NCBI GenBank assembly: GCA_022799035.1
Contig: JAAWNQ010000021.1
Location: 1-36,970 of the forward strand
Length of the DNA: 36,970 bases
Reading direction: 5' to 3'
Source of the DNA: Oscillospiraceae bacterium
GTDB taxonomy: Bacteria; Bacillota; Clostridia; Oscillospirales; Oscillospiraceae
The translations under genes and the position numbers were made by a program. The number at the start of each line of letters is the position of its first letter. The stretch's first letter is position 1. Shown here in pieces: positions 8,611-16,439 of this stretch. The notes beneath the pieces were generated by a model. It was given only the letters and a program-made list of their open reading frames with translations, did no database searches and had not been told where the DNA came from.

Positions 8611-10424
8611 AGCACATCCCCCTGCAGAAGCTGGGCTGCCTCCCGGGTGAGGGCGGGCAGGCGGATCCTGACCAGGGTCCCCTCGTCAGGCTCGGAGAAA
8701 AGAGTGAGGCCGTATTTTTCCCCGAAGGTGAGCTGGATCCGCTGGTGGACGTTGCACACCCCGATGCCCGAGCCGCTGGAGGAGCCGGAGGCGGCGGAGG
8801 GGACGGAGGGATCCAGCAGGGAGGCGGCCACCTCGGGCCGCATCCCCAGGCCGTTGTCCGATACGTCGATGAGAAGGTCCTCCCCCTCCCGGTAGGCGGT
8901 GACGGTGATCTTTCCCTCCCCCTCGGCGCTGGCCATGCCGTGATAGATGGCGTTCTCCAGCAGGGGCTGGAGGGTGAGCTTCAGGCAGTACAGTCCCTCG
9001 GTGCCGGGGAGAGAGCGGATCTCGGTGGAGAAGGTGTTCTTGAAGCGGATCTCCTGGATGGTCATGTAGTGGCGGCCGTGCTCCAGCTCGTCGGAGAGGG
9101 GGATGATATTCTTCCCCTTGCTCAGGGAGATACGGAAGAACCGGGCCAGGGAGGTGACCATCTGGACGGCCTCCTCCTGCCGTCCGGACTCGGTCATCCA
9201 GATGACCGAGTCCAAGGTGTTGTAGAGGAAGTGGGGGTTGATCTGGGACTGGAGGACCTCCAGCTCACTGCGGCGCTTCTGGCCCTCCTGCTCGATGATG
9301 TCGTCCATCAGGTGGTGCATGGTGGAGACCATGGAGCGCACCGCGTGGGCCAACTGGCGGACCTCGTAGCAGCCTGCCTCTTGGATGTCCACGTCCCAGC
9401 CCCGCTCCAGCTCCTTGATGGACCGCTCCAGCTGGCGGATAGGGTCGGAGATCCGGGCGGAGATGTGGAAGTTGAGGAAGGCCATAAGGAAGATGGAGAA
9501 GAGGACCAGGGGCAGGGCGAACTGGAAAAGCTGGAGGGAGCCGGCGGTCCAGCTCCGTTCCGGGGCCACCCCCACCAGCTTCCAGCCGGTGTAACCCACG
9601 GTCTTGACGGTGACAAGCCGGGGCTGGCCCTGGAACTGCTCCATGTGGCTGCCGTCCTTATAGCCGGCGGCGGTGAGGTTGTTCTCCTCCAGAAGGCCGG
9701 TGTAAATGAGCTGCTGCCGGGGGTGGTAGATCAGCTCCCCGTCCCCGTCGATAAGGTAGAGGTAGCCTCCATCCCCCAGGGCGGCGTCCCGGCAGACCTG
9801 CTCGATGCCGGCGAAGCTCATGTCCACCAAGAGGATGCCCCCCTGGGTGGAGCCGTCCCGGGTAAGCTGGACGTGGCGGCTCAGGGATACCACCCAGCGG
9901 TAGGGCCGGTCCGGGTCGTCAAAGAGGTTCTGGACATGGGGGGTGGAGAAGTGGAAGTTCTCCATGCTCCGGGTGGCGGTGAGGAACCAGTCCTCCCCGC
10001 TGGGGGAGACTCCGGGCTTTAGGGTGGAGAGGGGGACGGAGGACACGGGCGCTCCCCGGCTGTCAAAGACGGCCAGGGAGACCAGGGCGTCCCGGTTCTC
10101 CTCGTAGAGAAGGTTCATGGAGGGGGTGAGGCTGCCCTGGGCCAGGTCGGTATTCTTGATGACCCGGTAGTAGACCGTGTCGGAGATCCGCATCATCCGG
10201 CGCAGGTAGCTGTCCAGATTCAGGTTGGCCTGGGCCAGGATCCGCTGGCTGTTCTCCGCCACGCTCTGGCGGTTGGCGGCGGAGAAGCGCCAGAACAGGC
10301 TCAGGCCCATGATGAGGATGCCCGCCGCGGCCACCAGGGTGAAGGAGAGGGAGATGACCATCTGGATGTTCATTTTTCGATAATTTTCCGCCCATTTCCG
10401 GGCCAGATTTCGGAAAAATGACAT
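8607..10424 (-). CDS. Sensor histidine kinase, YesM/LytS-type
   Basis: 605 residues. TM1 is at about residues 20-45, followed by a large extracytoplasmic region (about 46-300) of probable dCACHE type with a DGDGELIYHP segment. A second membrane segment and HAMP-like linker follow. The His_kinase domain has the phosphoacceptor H398 in QSQINPHFLYN. The ATPase domain has N491 in LLENAIYHG, then DNGLGM and GSGIGVCNVHQRI. The ATG at 10424 has AGGAGG upstream; the frame is open to 10835, but that extension overlaps the regulator gene and does not look like protein. It is the partner of the AraC-type regulator upstream and is fused by ATGA to the binding-protein-like gene downstream, pointing to sugar sensing. 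Confidence 0.92.
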   Translation of the reverse strand: MSFFRNLARKWAENYRKMNIQMVISLSFTLVAAAGILIMGLSLFWRFSAANRQSVAENSQRILAQANLNLDSYLRRMMRISDTVYYRVIKNTDLAQGSLTPSMNLLYEENRDALVSLAVFDSRGAPVSSVPLSTLKPGVSPSGEDWFLTATRSMENFHFSTPHVQNLFDDPDRPYRWVVSLSRHVQLTRDGSTQGGILLVDMSFAGIEQVCRDAALGDGGYLYLIDGDGELIYHPRQQLIYTGLLEENNLTAAGYKDGSHMEQFQGQPRLVTVKTVGYTGWKLVGVAPERSWTAGSLQLFQFALPLVLFSIFLMAFLNFHISARISDPIRQLERSIKELERGWDVDIQEAGCYEVRQLAHAVRSMVSTMHHLMDDIIEQEGQKRRSELEVLQSQINPHFLYNTLDSVIWMTESGRQEEAVQMVTSLARFFRISLSKGKNIIPLSDELEHGRHYMTIQEIRFKNTFSTEIRSLPGTEGLYCLKLTLQPLLENAIYHGMASAEGEGKITVTAYREGEDLLIDVSDNGLGMRPEVAASLLDPSVPSAASGSSSGSGIGVCNVHQRIQLTFGEKYGLTLFSEPDEGTLVRIRLPALTREAAQLLQGDVL

Positions 10425-10630
10425 GGGGCGTCTCCCTCCTCTCTCTTGTTGTGTGGCCAGGATATGGTTCCCTGCCGGGGAACCACGGGCATCGCCCAGT
10501 CCTGCGGCAGCTCCGGCAGGCCGGACAGGGAATAGTCGTGCTCCTGGCTGGGCAGGGAACCCCGTTCGAAATTCACGGATATGCTCTCGGGGAACAGGAC
10601 GACCCGCTCCGGGGTGAAGGCGGCCTCCAT
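10370..10630 (-). CDS. Uncharacterised 86-codon ORF between regulator and kinase
   Basis: The 238-bp gap between regulator and kinase is unusual in an otherwise tightly packed operon. It contains an ORF starting MEAAFTPERVVLFPESISV that overlaps the first 55 bp of the kinase. Roughly four fifths of its codons before the overlap end in G or C, like real genes here. The same frame continues coding-like upstream of the ATG (KALRAE before the Met). No signal peptide, membrane segment or known motif is seen, and there is no Shine-Dalgarno before the ATG. It may be a remnant of a decayed gene, a small protein translated by coupling, or a chance frame. I do not recognise it. Confidence 0.3.
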   Translation of the reverse strand: MEAAFTPERVVLFPESISVNFERGSLPSQEHDYSLSGLPELPQDWAMPVVPRQGTISWPHNKREEGDAPCHFSEIWPGNGRKIIEK

Positions 10631-10662
10631 CTCGGCACGGAGGGCTTTTGATGGATCTTCTT

Positions 10663-12270
10663 TTACGGGTTGGAGCCGCTGCGGTACTTGGAGGGGGAGA
10701 GGCCGAAGCGGCGCTTAAAGACGTAGCTGAAGTAGTTGGGGTCGGTGTAGCCCGTCCGCTCGGCGATGAGGTAGGTCTTTTCGGCGGTGTCCCGGAGGAG
10801 GCGGGCGGCCTCGTCCATCCGGATCTCGGTGACATAGGTGGTGAAGGGCATCCCCACCTCCCGCTTGAAGAGGGTGGAGAAGTAGGTGGGGGAGAGGTGG
10901 AGGTGAGAGCAGACGGTATCCACGCTCAGCTCACTGTCGGCGTAGTGGGCGGCGATAAAGCTTTTGGCCTGCTCCACCAGACGCCAGGCCGAGTCGGAGC
11001 GTTGGCGGCCCAGAAGCTCCTGGAGCCTGAGACAGCGCTCCCGAAGCCAGCGGCCCAGCTCCTCCGGGCCGGAAAAGTGGTCGGTGGAGATGGAGCCGTT
11101 GAAGTTGGGGCCAAAGACCGCCTCCACCGCCACGCCGCCGGAGCGGGTCAGACGGAGGAGGAAGGCCACCAGCTCCAAAAGGAAGAGATGGCACTGGGAC
11201 AGGGATAGGCCTGCCTGCCGCAGCCGGTCCATCATCTCCCCCACCACCTGCTCCACCTGTTGGGGGGTGCCCAGCTTGACGGCGGCGGAGAGGGTGCGCT
11301 GATCCTCCTCCTCAAAGGAGAGGGTGGCGGGGACCTGGGGCTCCAGATCCCCGATGAAAATGACCCGGCCGCTGCCCTTCAGTACCCGGTAGTCCAGGGC
11401 CGAGCGGGCCCCCTTCACGCTGCGGTGGAGCTCCTCCGGCCCGTGGCAGGGAAGGCCCACCCCGGCGGTGAGGGGGACGCCCAGATAGCTCTGGGACAGG
11501 CGGCTGAGCCGCTCCAGCTCCTCCAGAAGGGGGTAGAGCCGGTCGGGGGCGGGGAGCCGCACCAGAAGGACGGGGAGATCCCCGTAGAGGACGGAGAGGA
11601 AAGGACAGTCCTCCAGCGAAAACTGTTTTTCCAGAAAGGACTGAACAGAGAGAAGGAGCAGCTCGTCCCGCTCGGCGTCGGCGGCATGGTCGGGCAGGTC
11701 GGCGTGGATCAGGGCGGCTGTCCACAGGCCGGGAGGAAGGTGGATATCATAGCGGGCGGCCCGGTCCTGGATCTGGTCGGGGGAGAGCTGACCGCTCAGG
11801 AGCCGGGTGTAGAAAAGCTCCCGCAGGATGGGCAGGCTCTCCTCATAGTGGCGGCGAAGGGCCTCCATGTCCCGGTGCTCCAGCCGCTGGGCGTCCAGCA
11901 GCTCCCGGAGCCGGGTCAGCACCCCGGAGAGCTCCTGGGCGTTGATGGGCTTAAGGATGTACTCCGACACCCCCATGCTTACCGCCTGGCGGGCGTACTC
12001 GAAGTCGTCAAAGCCGGAAAAGACTACCAGCTTAGCCCCCGGCAGGGACTGGCGCAGCCGGCGGCACAGCTCCAGGCCGTCCATGAAGGGCATCTTGATG
12101 TCGGTGAGGACCACATCGGGGTGGAGCTGGTCGCACAGCTCCAGGGCCTCCTCCCCGTTGGCCGCCTCCCCCACCAGGGTAAAGCCCAGGGAGGGCCAGT
12201 CGATCTTCCGGCTGATGCCGGAGCGGATCTCCTCCTCGTCGTCCACCAGCAGGACCCGGTATTCCTCCAT
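10663..12270 (-). CDS. Response regulator with AraC-type DNA-binding domain, YesN-type
   Basis: 535 residues. The receiver domain is at 1-120: acidic pocket D10/D11, phosphoacceptor D57 in LTDIKMPFMDG, and the lysine in YILKPI. A long middle region of about 300 residues, typical of YesN regulators, follows. The C-terminal AraC-type double helix-turn-helix (about 430-530) includes LSPTYFSTLFKREVG and the family signature GYTDPNYFSYVFKRRFGLSP. GGAGG sits 8 nt before the ATG. It heads the transcript that also carries the kinase, the two binding proteins and galKTEM. A likely target is the mglB promoter, where two 12-bp direct repeats 21 bp apart abut a poor -35; that link is inferred. Confidence 0.93.
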   Translation of the reverse strand: MEEYRVLLVDDEEEIRSGISRKIDWPSLGFTLVGEAANGEEALELCDQLHPDVVLTDIKMPFMDGLELCRRLRQSLPGAKLVVFSGFDDFEYARQAVSMGVSEYILKPINAQELSGVLTRLRELLDAQRLEHRDMEALRRHYEESLPILRELFYTRLLSGQLSPDQIQDRAARYDIHLPPGLWTAALIHADLPDHAADAERDELLLLSVQSFLEKQFSLEDCPFLSVLYGDLPVLLVRLPAPDRLYPLLEELERLSRLSQSYLGVPLTAGVGLPCHGPEELHRSVKGARSALDYRVLKGSGRVIFIGDLEPQVPATLSFEEEDQRTLSAAVKLGTPQQVEQVVGEMMDRLRQAGLSLSQCHLFLLELVAFLLRLTRSGGVAVEAVFGPNFNGSISTDHFSGPEELGRWLRERCLRLQELLGRQRSDSAWRLVEQAKSFIAAHYADSELSVDTVCSHLHLSPTYFSTLFKREVGMPFTTYVTEIRMDEAARLLRDTAEKTYLIAERTGYTDPNYFSYVFKRRFGLSPSKYRSGSNP

Positions 12271-12309
12271 GGAGCTGCCCTCCTTTTCGGGGTGAGATAT
12301 GGCGATTCC

Positions 12310-12338
12310 ATTCTACCATATTTTTTCTCTCTTGAAAA
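12310..12338 (-). promoter_or_regulatory. Promoter of the regulator-kinase-gal operon
   Basis: On the minus strand TTTTCA (12333-12338) and TAGAAT (12310-12315) are 17 bp apart. The -35 lies in the last bases of the upstream operon's terminator stem, so terminator and promoter share sequence. The start would be near 12303. Confidence 0.5.
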
Positions 12339-12370
12339 TGGGGGCTGGCCTTTGCCAGCCCCCATTTTTT
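12335..12370. terminator. Terminator of the mgl operon
   Basis: A 15-bp stem, AAAATGGGGGCTGGC with its complement, around a 4-nt loop. On the minus strand the transcript leaving the mgl genes ends in TTTT then C; on the plus strand six T follow. It separates the mgl unit from the regulator-gal unit. Confidence 0.75.
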
Positions 12371-12374
12371 GATA

Positions 12375-12581
12375 TTATAGGATCCCCCTGCTGTGCAGAA
12401 AGCTCACCGCGATAATGACGACGATAGCGGCGACACACAGGCCGATGAAGATGTCGAAGGCCAGCAAAGGGACGCTGCGGAACCGCTCGTAAAAGCCGTG
12501 GAACAGGTTGGCAAATATGGAGGGCTTGTAGGGCTTTGGCTGCCCGTTGTCCCGGGAGCGCTCCTGGTTTTTGTCTGCCAT
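12375..12581 (-). CDS. Small single-pass membrane protein, last gene of the mgl operon
   Basis: 68 residues from the ATG at 12581, 1 bp after the mglC stop. A charged, proline-containing N-terminal half (MADKNQERSRDNGQPKPYKP) is followed by one hydrophobic segment at about residues 38-62 and a short tail ending HSRGIL. No cysteines or known motif are present. The spacing and the terminator right after it make it part of mglBAC. It may be an accessory of the ABC transporter, such as a stabilising or regulatory subunit, but no function is recognised. The longer frame to 12638 would reach into mglC and is not supported. Confidence 0.6.
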   Translation of the reverse strand: MADKNQERSRDNGQPKPYKPSIFANLFHGFYERFRSVPLLAFDIFIGLCVAAIVVIIAVSFLHSRGIL

Positions 12582-12582
12582 C

Positions 12583-13605
12583 TTACTTCTTGGCCACATA
12601 CTTGCGGATGTCCACCGCCACGGCCACCACGATGACAAGGCCCTGGACGATGTTGTTGTAGAAGGGGTTCACCCCCAGGAACTGGAGGACGATCTTCAAA
12701 AGTTCAAAGACCAGCACGCCCACCAGAACGCCGCCCACAGTCCCGATGCCGCCGGTGGTGGACACGCCGCCGATGGTACAGCCGGCGATGGCCTCCAGCT
12801 CATAGCCCTGGCCCAGGGTGGAGCTGGCGCCGCCGGACTTGGGGGCCAGCAGGAACCCGGCGATGGCGTACATGATGCCGGCGGTAACGTAGATGAGGAT
12901 CTTGGTCCGGCCGGTGTTGACGCCCGAGACCTCGGCGGCGTTCTCGTTGCCGCCGATGGCGTACATGTACTTGCCGTGGGTGGTCTTATTGTAGATGAAC
13001 CAGAACAGCACTCCGAAGATCAGGGCCCAGGCCAGCAGGTAGGGTACACCGGGGAAGCCGCCCTTCTCCTTGGAGGCGAACCACAGGCCGTTGACAAAGG
13101 CCTTGTAGCTGTCCTTGAAGGCGCCGATGGGCTGGGCGTTGGTAAAGACCAGGGCGATGCCGTAGACGATGGTCTGGGTGCCCAGGGTGGCGATGAAGGG
13201 GGGCACGTTGAGCTTGGAGATGATGAGACCGTTAATAAGGCCGATGAAGGCGCCCAGGGCCACCACGATGACCAGGGCCACGGGGATGGAGAACTCCGGC
13301 CACTGGTACATCCGGGCGGAGTAGCCGGGATCCTGGAGGAGGGTTCCGGCCAGGCAGGCGGCCAGGCCCACCTGGCGGCCGGCGGACAGGTCGGTGCCCT
13401 TGGTGATCAGGCAGCCCGACACGCCCAGGGCGATGAGGAAGCGGACGGTGGTGTTGCTGATCAGGGCGTTCAGGTTCCGGAAGGAGAAGAAGTTGGGCAC
13501 AAACATGCCCATGGCCAGACTGACCACCGTCAGCAGGACAACGATGGGGTTATTCTTGATCCAACTCCAAACGGAGCCTAAAATGTTGGTTTTTTTCTTT
13601 TCCAT
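12583..13605 (-). CDS. mglC: Galactose/methyl-galactoside ABC transporter permease
   Basis: 340 residues and about ten hydrophobic segments, a BPD_transp_2 permease. It forms the membrane channel of the galactose importer with MglA and MglB. The segment around SGCLITKGTDLSAGRQVGLA is characteristic of MglC/RbsC-type permeases, and the later GIALVFTNAQPIGAFKDSY also fits MglC. The ATG has AAGGAGG upstream. It is the third gene of mglBAC, 30 bp after mglA. Confidence 0.93.
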   Translation of the reverse strand: MEKKKTNILGSVWSWIKNNPIVVLLTVVSLAMGMFVPNFFSFRNLNALISNTTVRFLIALGVSGCLITKGTDLSAGRQVGLAACLAGTLLQDPGYSARMYQWPEFSIPVALVIVVALGAFIGLINGLIISKLNVPPFIATLGTQTIVYGIALVFTNAQPIGAFKDSYKAFVNGLWFASKEKGGFPGVPYLLAWALIFGVLFWFIYNKTTHGKYMYAIGGNENAAEVSGVNTGRTKILIYVTAGIMYAIAGFLLAPKSGGASSTLGQGYELEAIAGCTIGGVSTTGGIGTVGGVLVGVLVFELLKIVLQFLGVNPFYNNIVQGLVIVVAVAVDIRKYVAKK

Positions 13606-13635
13606 AATGTCAGTCCTCCTTATATCGGCTGGGTC

Positions 13636-15147
13636 TTACGCGAACTGGGCGGCCAGCTCCATGATGTTCTCCTGGGTGGCGTCCTTGCCGTCGATGAAGC
13701 CGGTGACCCGGCCGTCGCACATGACCATGATCCGGTCGGACATACCGATGAGCTCCCCCATCTCCGAGGAGATCATGATGATGCTCTTGCCCTGTTTGGC
13801 CAGCTCGGCGATGATGCAGTAGATCTCGTACTTGGCACCCACGTCGATGCCCCGGGTGGGCTCATCCAGGATGAGGACGTCGGGGTCGTTGGCCAACCAC
13901 CGGCCGATGAGGACCTTCTGCTGGTTTCCGCCGGAGAGGGATTGGATCTGGGTCTTGCTGGAGGGGGTCTTGATGTTCATTTTTTGGACGTTGTCCTGGA
14001 CCAGCTTTTCCACCTTTTTACTGTTGATGGCCACGCCCAAGTCCAGATACTGGCTGAGGGAGGCCACCGAGATGTTGTCCGCCACGCTGAGCACCCCCAG
14101 GATGCCGGTGGCCCGGCGGTCCTCGGTGAGCATGGCCACACCCTGGTCAATGGCGTCCTTGGGCCGGGAGATCTTCAGCTCCTTACCCTTGTATGTAACG
14201 GTGCCGGTGGTGTGGGAGCGGATACCGAACAGGCCTTCCATCAGCTCGGTGCGCTGGGCGCCCACAAGGCCGCCCACCCCCAGGATCTCCCCCTTGCGCA
14301 GCTCGAAGTTTACATTGCGGAAGCTCTTGGGGTTGATGGAGGTGAAGTCCTTCACCTGGAACACCACCTCGCCGGGGACATTCTCCCGGGGGGGATAAAG
14401 GTTGGTGAGCTCCCGGCCCACCATCTTGGAGATGATGAAGTCGGTGGTGAGGCCCTTGGACTCCCATGTGCCGATATACTGGCCGTCCCGCATGATGGTG
14501 ACCTCGTCGGAGATCCGGAGGATCTCGTCCATCTTGTGGGAGATGTAGACGATGGACACCCCCTCGGCCTTCAGATCCTCCACGATACGGAACAGGGCCT
14601 CCACCTCGTTCTGGGTCAGGGAGGAGGTGGGCTCGTCCAGGATGAGGACCTTACAGTTGGCGCTCACCGCCTTGGCGATCTCCACCGACTGCATCTGGGA
14701 GACGCTGAGCTCCCCCAGCTTCTGCTTGGGGTCGAAGTCCATGCGGACCTTCTTCAGCAGGGCGGCGGTCTCCTCGTACATCTTTTTGTGATCTACCATG
14801 GGGATGAAGCCCAGGGCCTTCTTCATGGGGTAGCGGCCCAGGAAGATGTTCTCCCCGATGGTCCGGGCGGGGATGGGCTGGAGCTCCTGATGGACCATGG
14901 CGATGCCCTTGTGCAGGGCGTCCAGGGGATCCCGGATATCCACCTTCTCCCCCTCGAAGAAGATCTCCCCCTCATCCATCTTGTAAATGCCGAACATACA
15001 CTTCATGAGGGTGGACTTTCCGGCGCCGTTTTCTCCCATCAGAGCGTGGACGGTGCCGGGACGGAGCTTCAGCTGGGCGTGATCCAGGGCCTTGACGCCC
15101 GGGAAGGACTTGCATACGTCCCGCATCTCCAAACGGTACTCGCTCAT
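13636..15147 (-). CDS. mglA: Galactose/methyl-galactoside import ATP-binding protein
   Basis: 503 residues with two ABC ATPase domains in one chain, the standard architecture for monosaccharide importers. The first domain has Walker A GENGAGKST, signature LSVSQMQSVEIAKA and Walker B VLILDEPT. The second has the usual degenerate Walker A region (GVGGLVGAQRTELMEG), signature LSGGNQQKV and Walker B VLILDEPT. It energises galactose uptake through MglC. The ATG at 15147 is chosen because AGGAGG lies 8 nt upstream and the MSEYRLEMRDVCKSFPGVKA start is typical; the frame upstream is non-homologous. Confidence 0.95.
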   Translation of the reverse strand: MSEYRLEMRDVCKSFPGVKALDHAQLKLRPGTVHALMGENGAGKSTLMKCMFGIYKMDEGEIFFEGEKVDIRDPLDALHKGIAMVHQELQPIPARTIGENIFLGRYPMKKALGFIPMVDHKKMYEETAALLKKVRMDFDPKQKLGELSVSQMQSVEIAKAVSANCKVLILDEPTSSLTQNEVEALFRIVEDLKAEGVSIVYISHKMDEILRISDEVTIMRDGQYIGTWESKGLTTDFIISKMVGRELTNLYPPRENVPGEVVFQVKDFTSINPKSFRNVNFELRKGEILGVGGLVGAQRTELMEGLFGIRSHTTGTVTYKGKELKISRPKDAIDQGVAMLTEDRRATGILGVLSVADNISVASLSQYLDLGVAINSKKVEKLVQDNVQKMNIKTPSSKTQIQSLSGGNQQKVLIGRWLANDPDVLILDEPTRGIDVGAKYEIYCIIAELAKQGKSIIMISSEMGELIGMSDRIMVMCDGRVTGFIDGKDATQENIMELAAQFA

Positions 15148-15194
15148 AAGCAAAACCTCCTGTCTCCATTGATCGCTCCCGAACTCAGGGGAAG

Positions 15195-15214
15195 AGGGCC
15201 GCGCCGGCGGCCCT
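15195..15214 (-). repeat. Short hairpin in the mglB-mglA gap
   Basis: AGGGCCGC and GCGGCCCT are perfectly complementary across a 4-nt centre. It lies 48 bp upstream of mglA and has no T-tract. Confidence 0.5.
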
Positions 15215-15279
15215 GCTCCGCTCAGGCCGGGGGAGATCAAGGGTGATTTCCAACCTGATATGGGTCTCACAAGTTCAGA

Positions 15280-15312
15280 CTGTGGGTGGACGGCTGTGCC
15301 GTCCACCCACAG
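15280..15312 (-). repeat. Strong hairpin just after mglB, probable mRNA-stabilising element
   Basis: Two perfect 15-bp arms (CTGTGGGTGGACGGC and complement) surround a 3-nt loop, 25 bp after the mglB stop. No T-run follows on the minus strand, so it is not a standard terminator. In binding-protein operons such hairpins typically protect the upstream mRNA so that the binding protein is made in excess over ATPase and permease. The 190-bp gap to mglA contains only this and the smaller hairpin at 15195-15214. Confidence 0.7.
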
Positions 15313-15337
15313 GTAAATTTTGGCTCTTTCGGGGGAC

Positions 15338-16405
15338 TTACTTCACGTAGTTGGCGTCCACCTTCACGTAGTCGACCCAGTAGTAGTTCTCGATGCTCTT
15401 GCCTTCCAGCAGCTCGATGCCCACGTCAACAGCCTTGTGGGACTGGCCGATGTGGTCGTTGAGGACGGTGCCGGTCATGGTGCCATCCTTGACCATCTTC
15501 TGGCACTCCTCCAGAGCGTCAACGCCCAGCAGGTAGATGTCCTCGCCCACCTTGCGGCCGGCCTGCTCAATGGCGGTAGCGGCGCCCAGAGCCATGCCGT
15601 CGTTGTTGCAGAAGATGACGTCGATCTTGTCGCCAAACTGGTTCAGAGCGTTCTGGGCGATCTGCTGGCCCTGGGCGGTATCCCAGTTGCCGATGTTGGA
15701 GACCAGCTCCTCCACCTCGATGCCGGCGTCGGTGAGGGCCTTGATGGAGAACTCGGTGCGGTACTGAGCGTCGGGGTTCTCGGGGTCGCCGATGATCATG
15801 ACATAGGAGACCTTGCCGTCGCCGTTGATGTCGCCCTTGTCGGCCAGATCGCGGACGATCTCGCCCTGGTAAGTACCGGACTGACGGGCGTCAGCGCCCA
15901 CGTAGCAAACCTCGGCGTTGTCCACGATGCCGGGGTAGGACTCGTCCACGGTGTTGCCGTCGGCGTCCACGCCCAGAGGCTCACGGTTGATGAGCACCAT
16001 GGGGATGCCGGCGTCCACAGCCAGGTCGATGAGGGTGTCGGCGGAGGAGGTCTGGACAGGGTTGCAGATGATCAGATCCATGCCCTGGGTGATGAAGTTG
16101 TTGATCTGGTTGGTCTGCTCGGCCATGTCGTTCTTGCCGTCCTGAGTGACCACGTTGTACTTGACGGTGTCTGTCTCCTTGCTCTTGAAGTAGCTCTCCA
16201 GCTCGTTGCGGTACAGGGTCATGAAGTTGTCGTTGAACTGGTAGATGGACACGCCGATGTTGTAGGTCTTGACCTCAGCGGCGGGCTCGGAGACGGCGGG
16301 ATCGGGATTAGCGGCCTGGGTGGGAGTGGGCTCCTTGGGAGCGCAGCCGGCGAACAGGCCCGTGAGCATGACCAGAGACAGTGCGAAAGCGATCTTCTTT
16401 TTCAT
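15338..16405 (-). CDS. mglB: Galactose-binding lipoprotein of the Mgl ABC transporter
   Basis: 355 residues. The lipoprotein signal ends in LFAGC with Cys21 as the lipidated residue, followed by a Pro/Ala-rich linker. The body is a galactose/glucose-binding fold with a calcium loop at DINGDGKVSY. By eye the sugar contacts correspond to those of E. coli MglB: Asp/Phe in FNDNF, Asn in ICNPV, Asp/Arg in NPDAQYR, Trp in GNW, Asn in CNNDGMA, Asp in GVDALEE and Asn in VLND. The one difference seen is Asn where E. coli has His152. It delivers sugar to MglA/MglC. AAGGAGGATCACC precedes the ATG. Codon use suggests high expression, as expected for a binding protein. Confidence 0.95.
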   Translation of the reverse strand: MKKKIAFALSLVMLTGLFAGCAPKEPTPTQAANPDPAVSEPAAEVKTYNIGVSIYQFNDNFMTLYRNELESYFKSKETDTVKYNVVTQDGKNDMAEQTNQINNFITQGMDLIICNPVQTSSADTLIDLAVDAGIPMVLINREPLGVDADGNTVDESYPGIVDNAEVCYVGADARQSGTYQGEIVRDLADKGDINGDGKVSYVMIIGDPENPDAQYRTEFSIKALTDAGIEVEELVSNIGNWDTAQGQQIAQNALNQFGDKIDVIFCNNDGMALGAATAIEQAGRKVGEDIYLLGVDALEECQKMVKDGTMTGTVLNDHIGQSHKAVDVGIELLEGKSIENYYWVDYVKVDANYVK

Positions 16406-16439
16406 GGTGATCCTCCTTAAAAATATTTGAGACAGCTTT

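Noticed and set aside
10370-10630. Frameshifted kinase or regulator explanation for the 86-codon ORF
   Set aside because: Both the regulator and the kinase are complete at both ends, so the ORF is not a displaced piece of either.
10425-10835. Upstream extension of the histidine kinase to 10835
   Set aside because: The added residues are Ser/Pro/Arg-rich shadow sequence overlapping the regulator gene. The ATG at 10424 has a good ribosome site and gives a full-length YesM-type kinase.
12547-13581. Plus-strand ORF opposite mglC
   Set aside because: It is a shadow frame; its translation is a His/Gly/Asp/Val-rich run with no motif, opposite a clear MglC permease.
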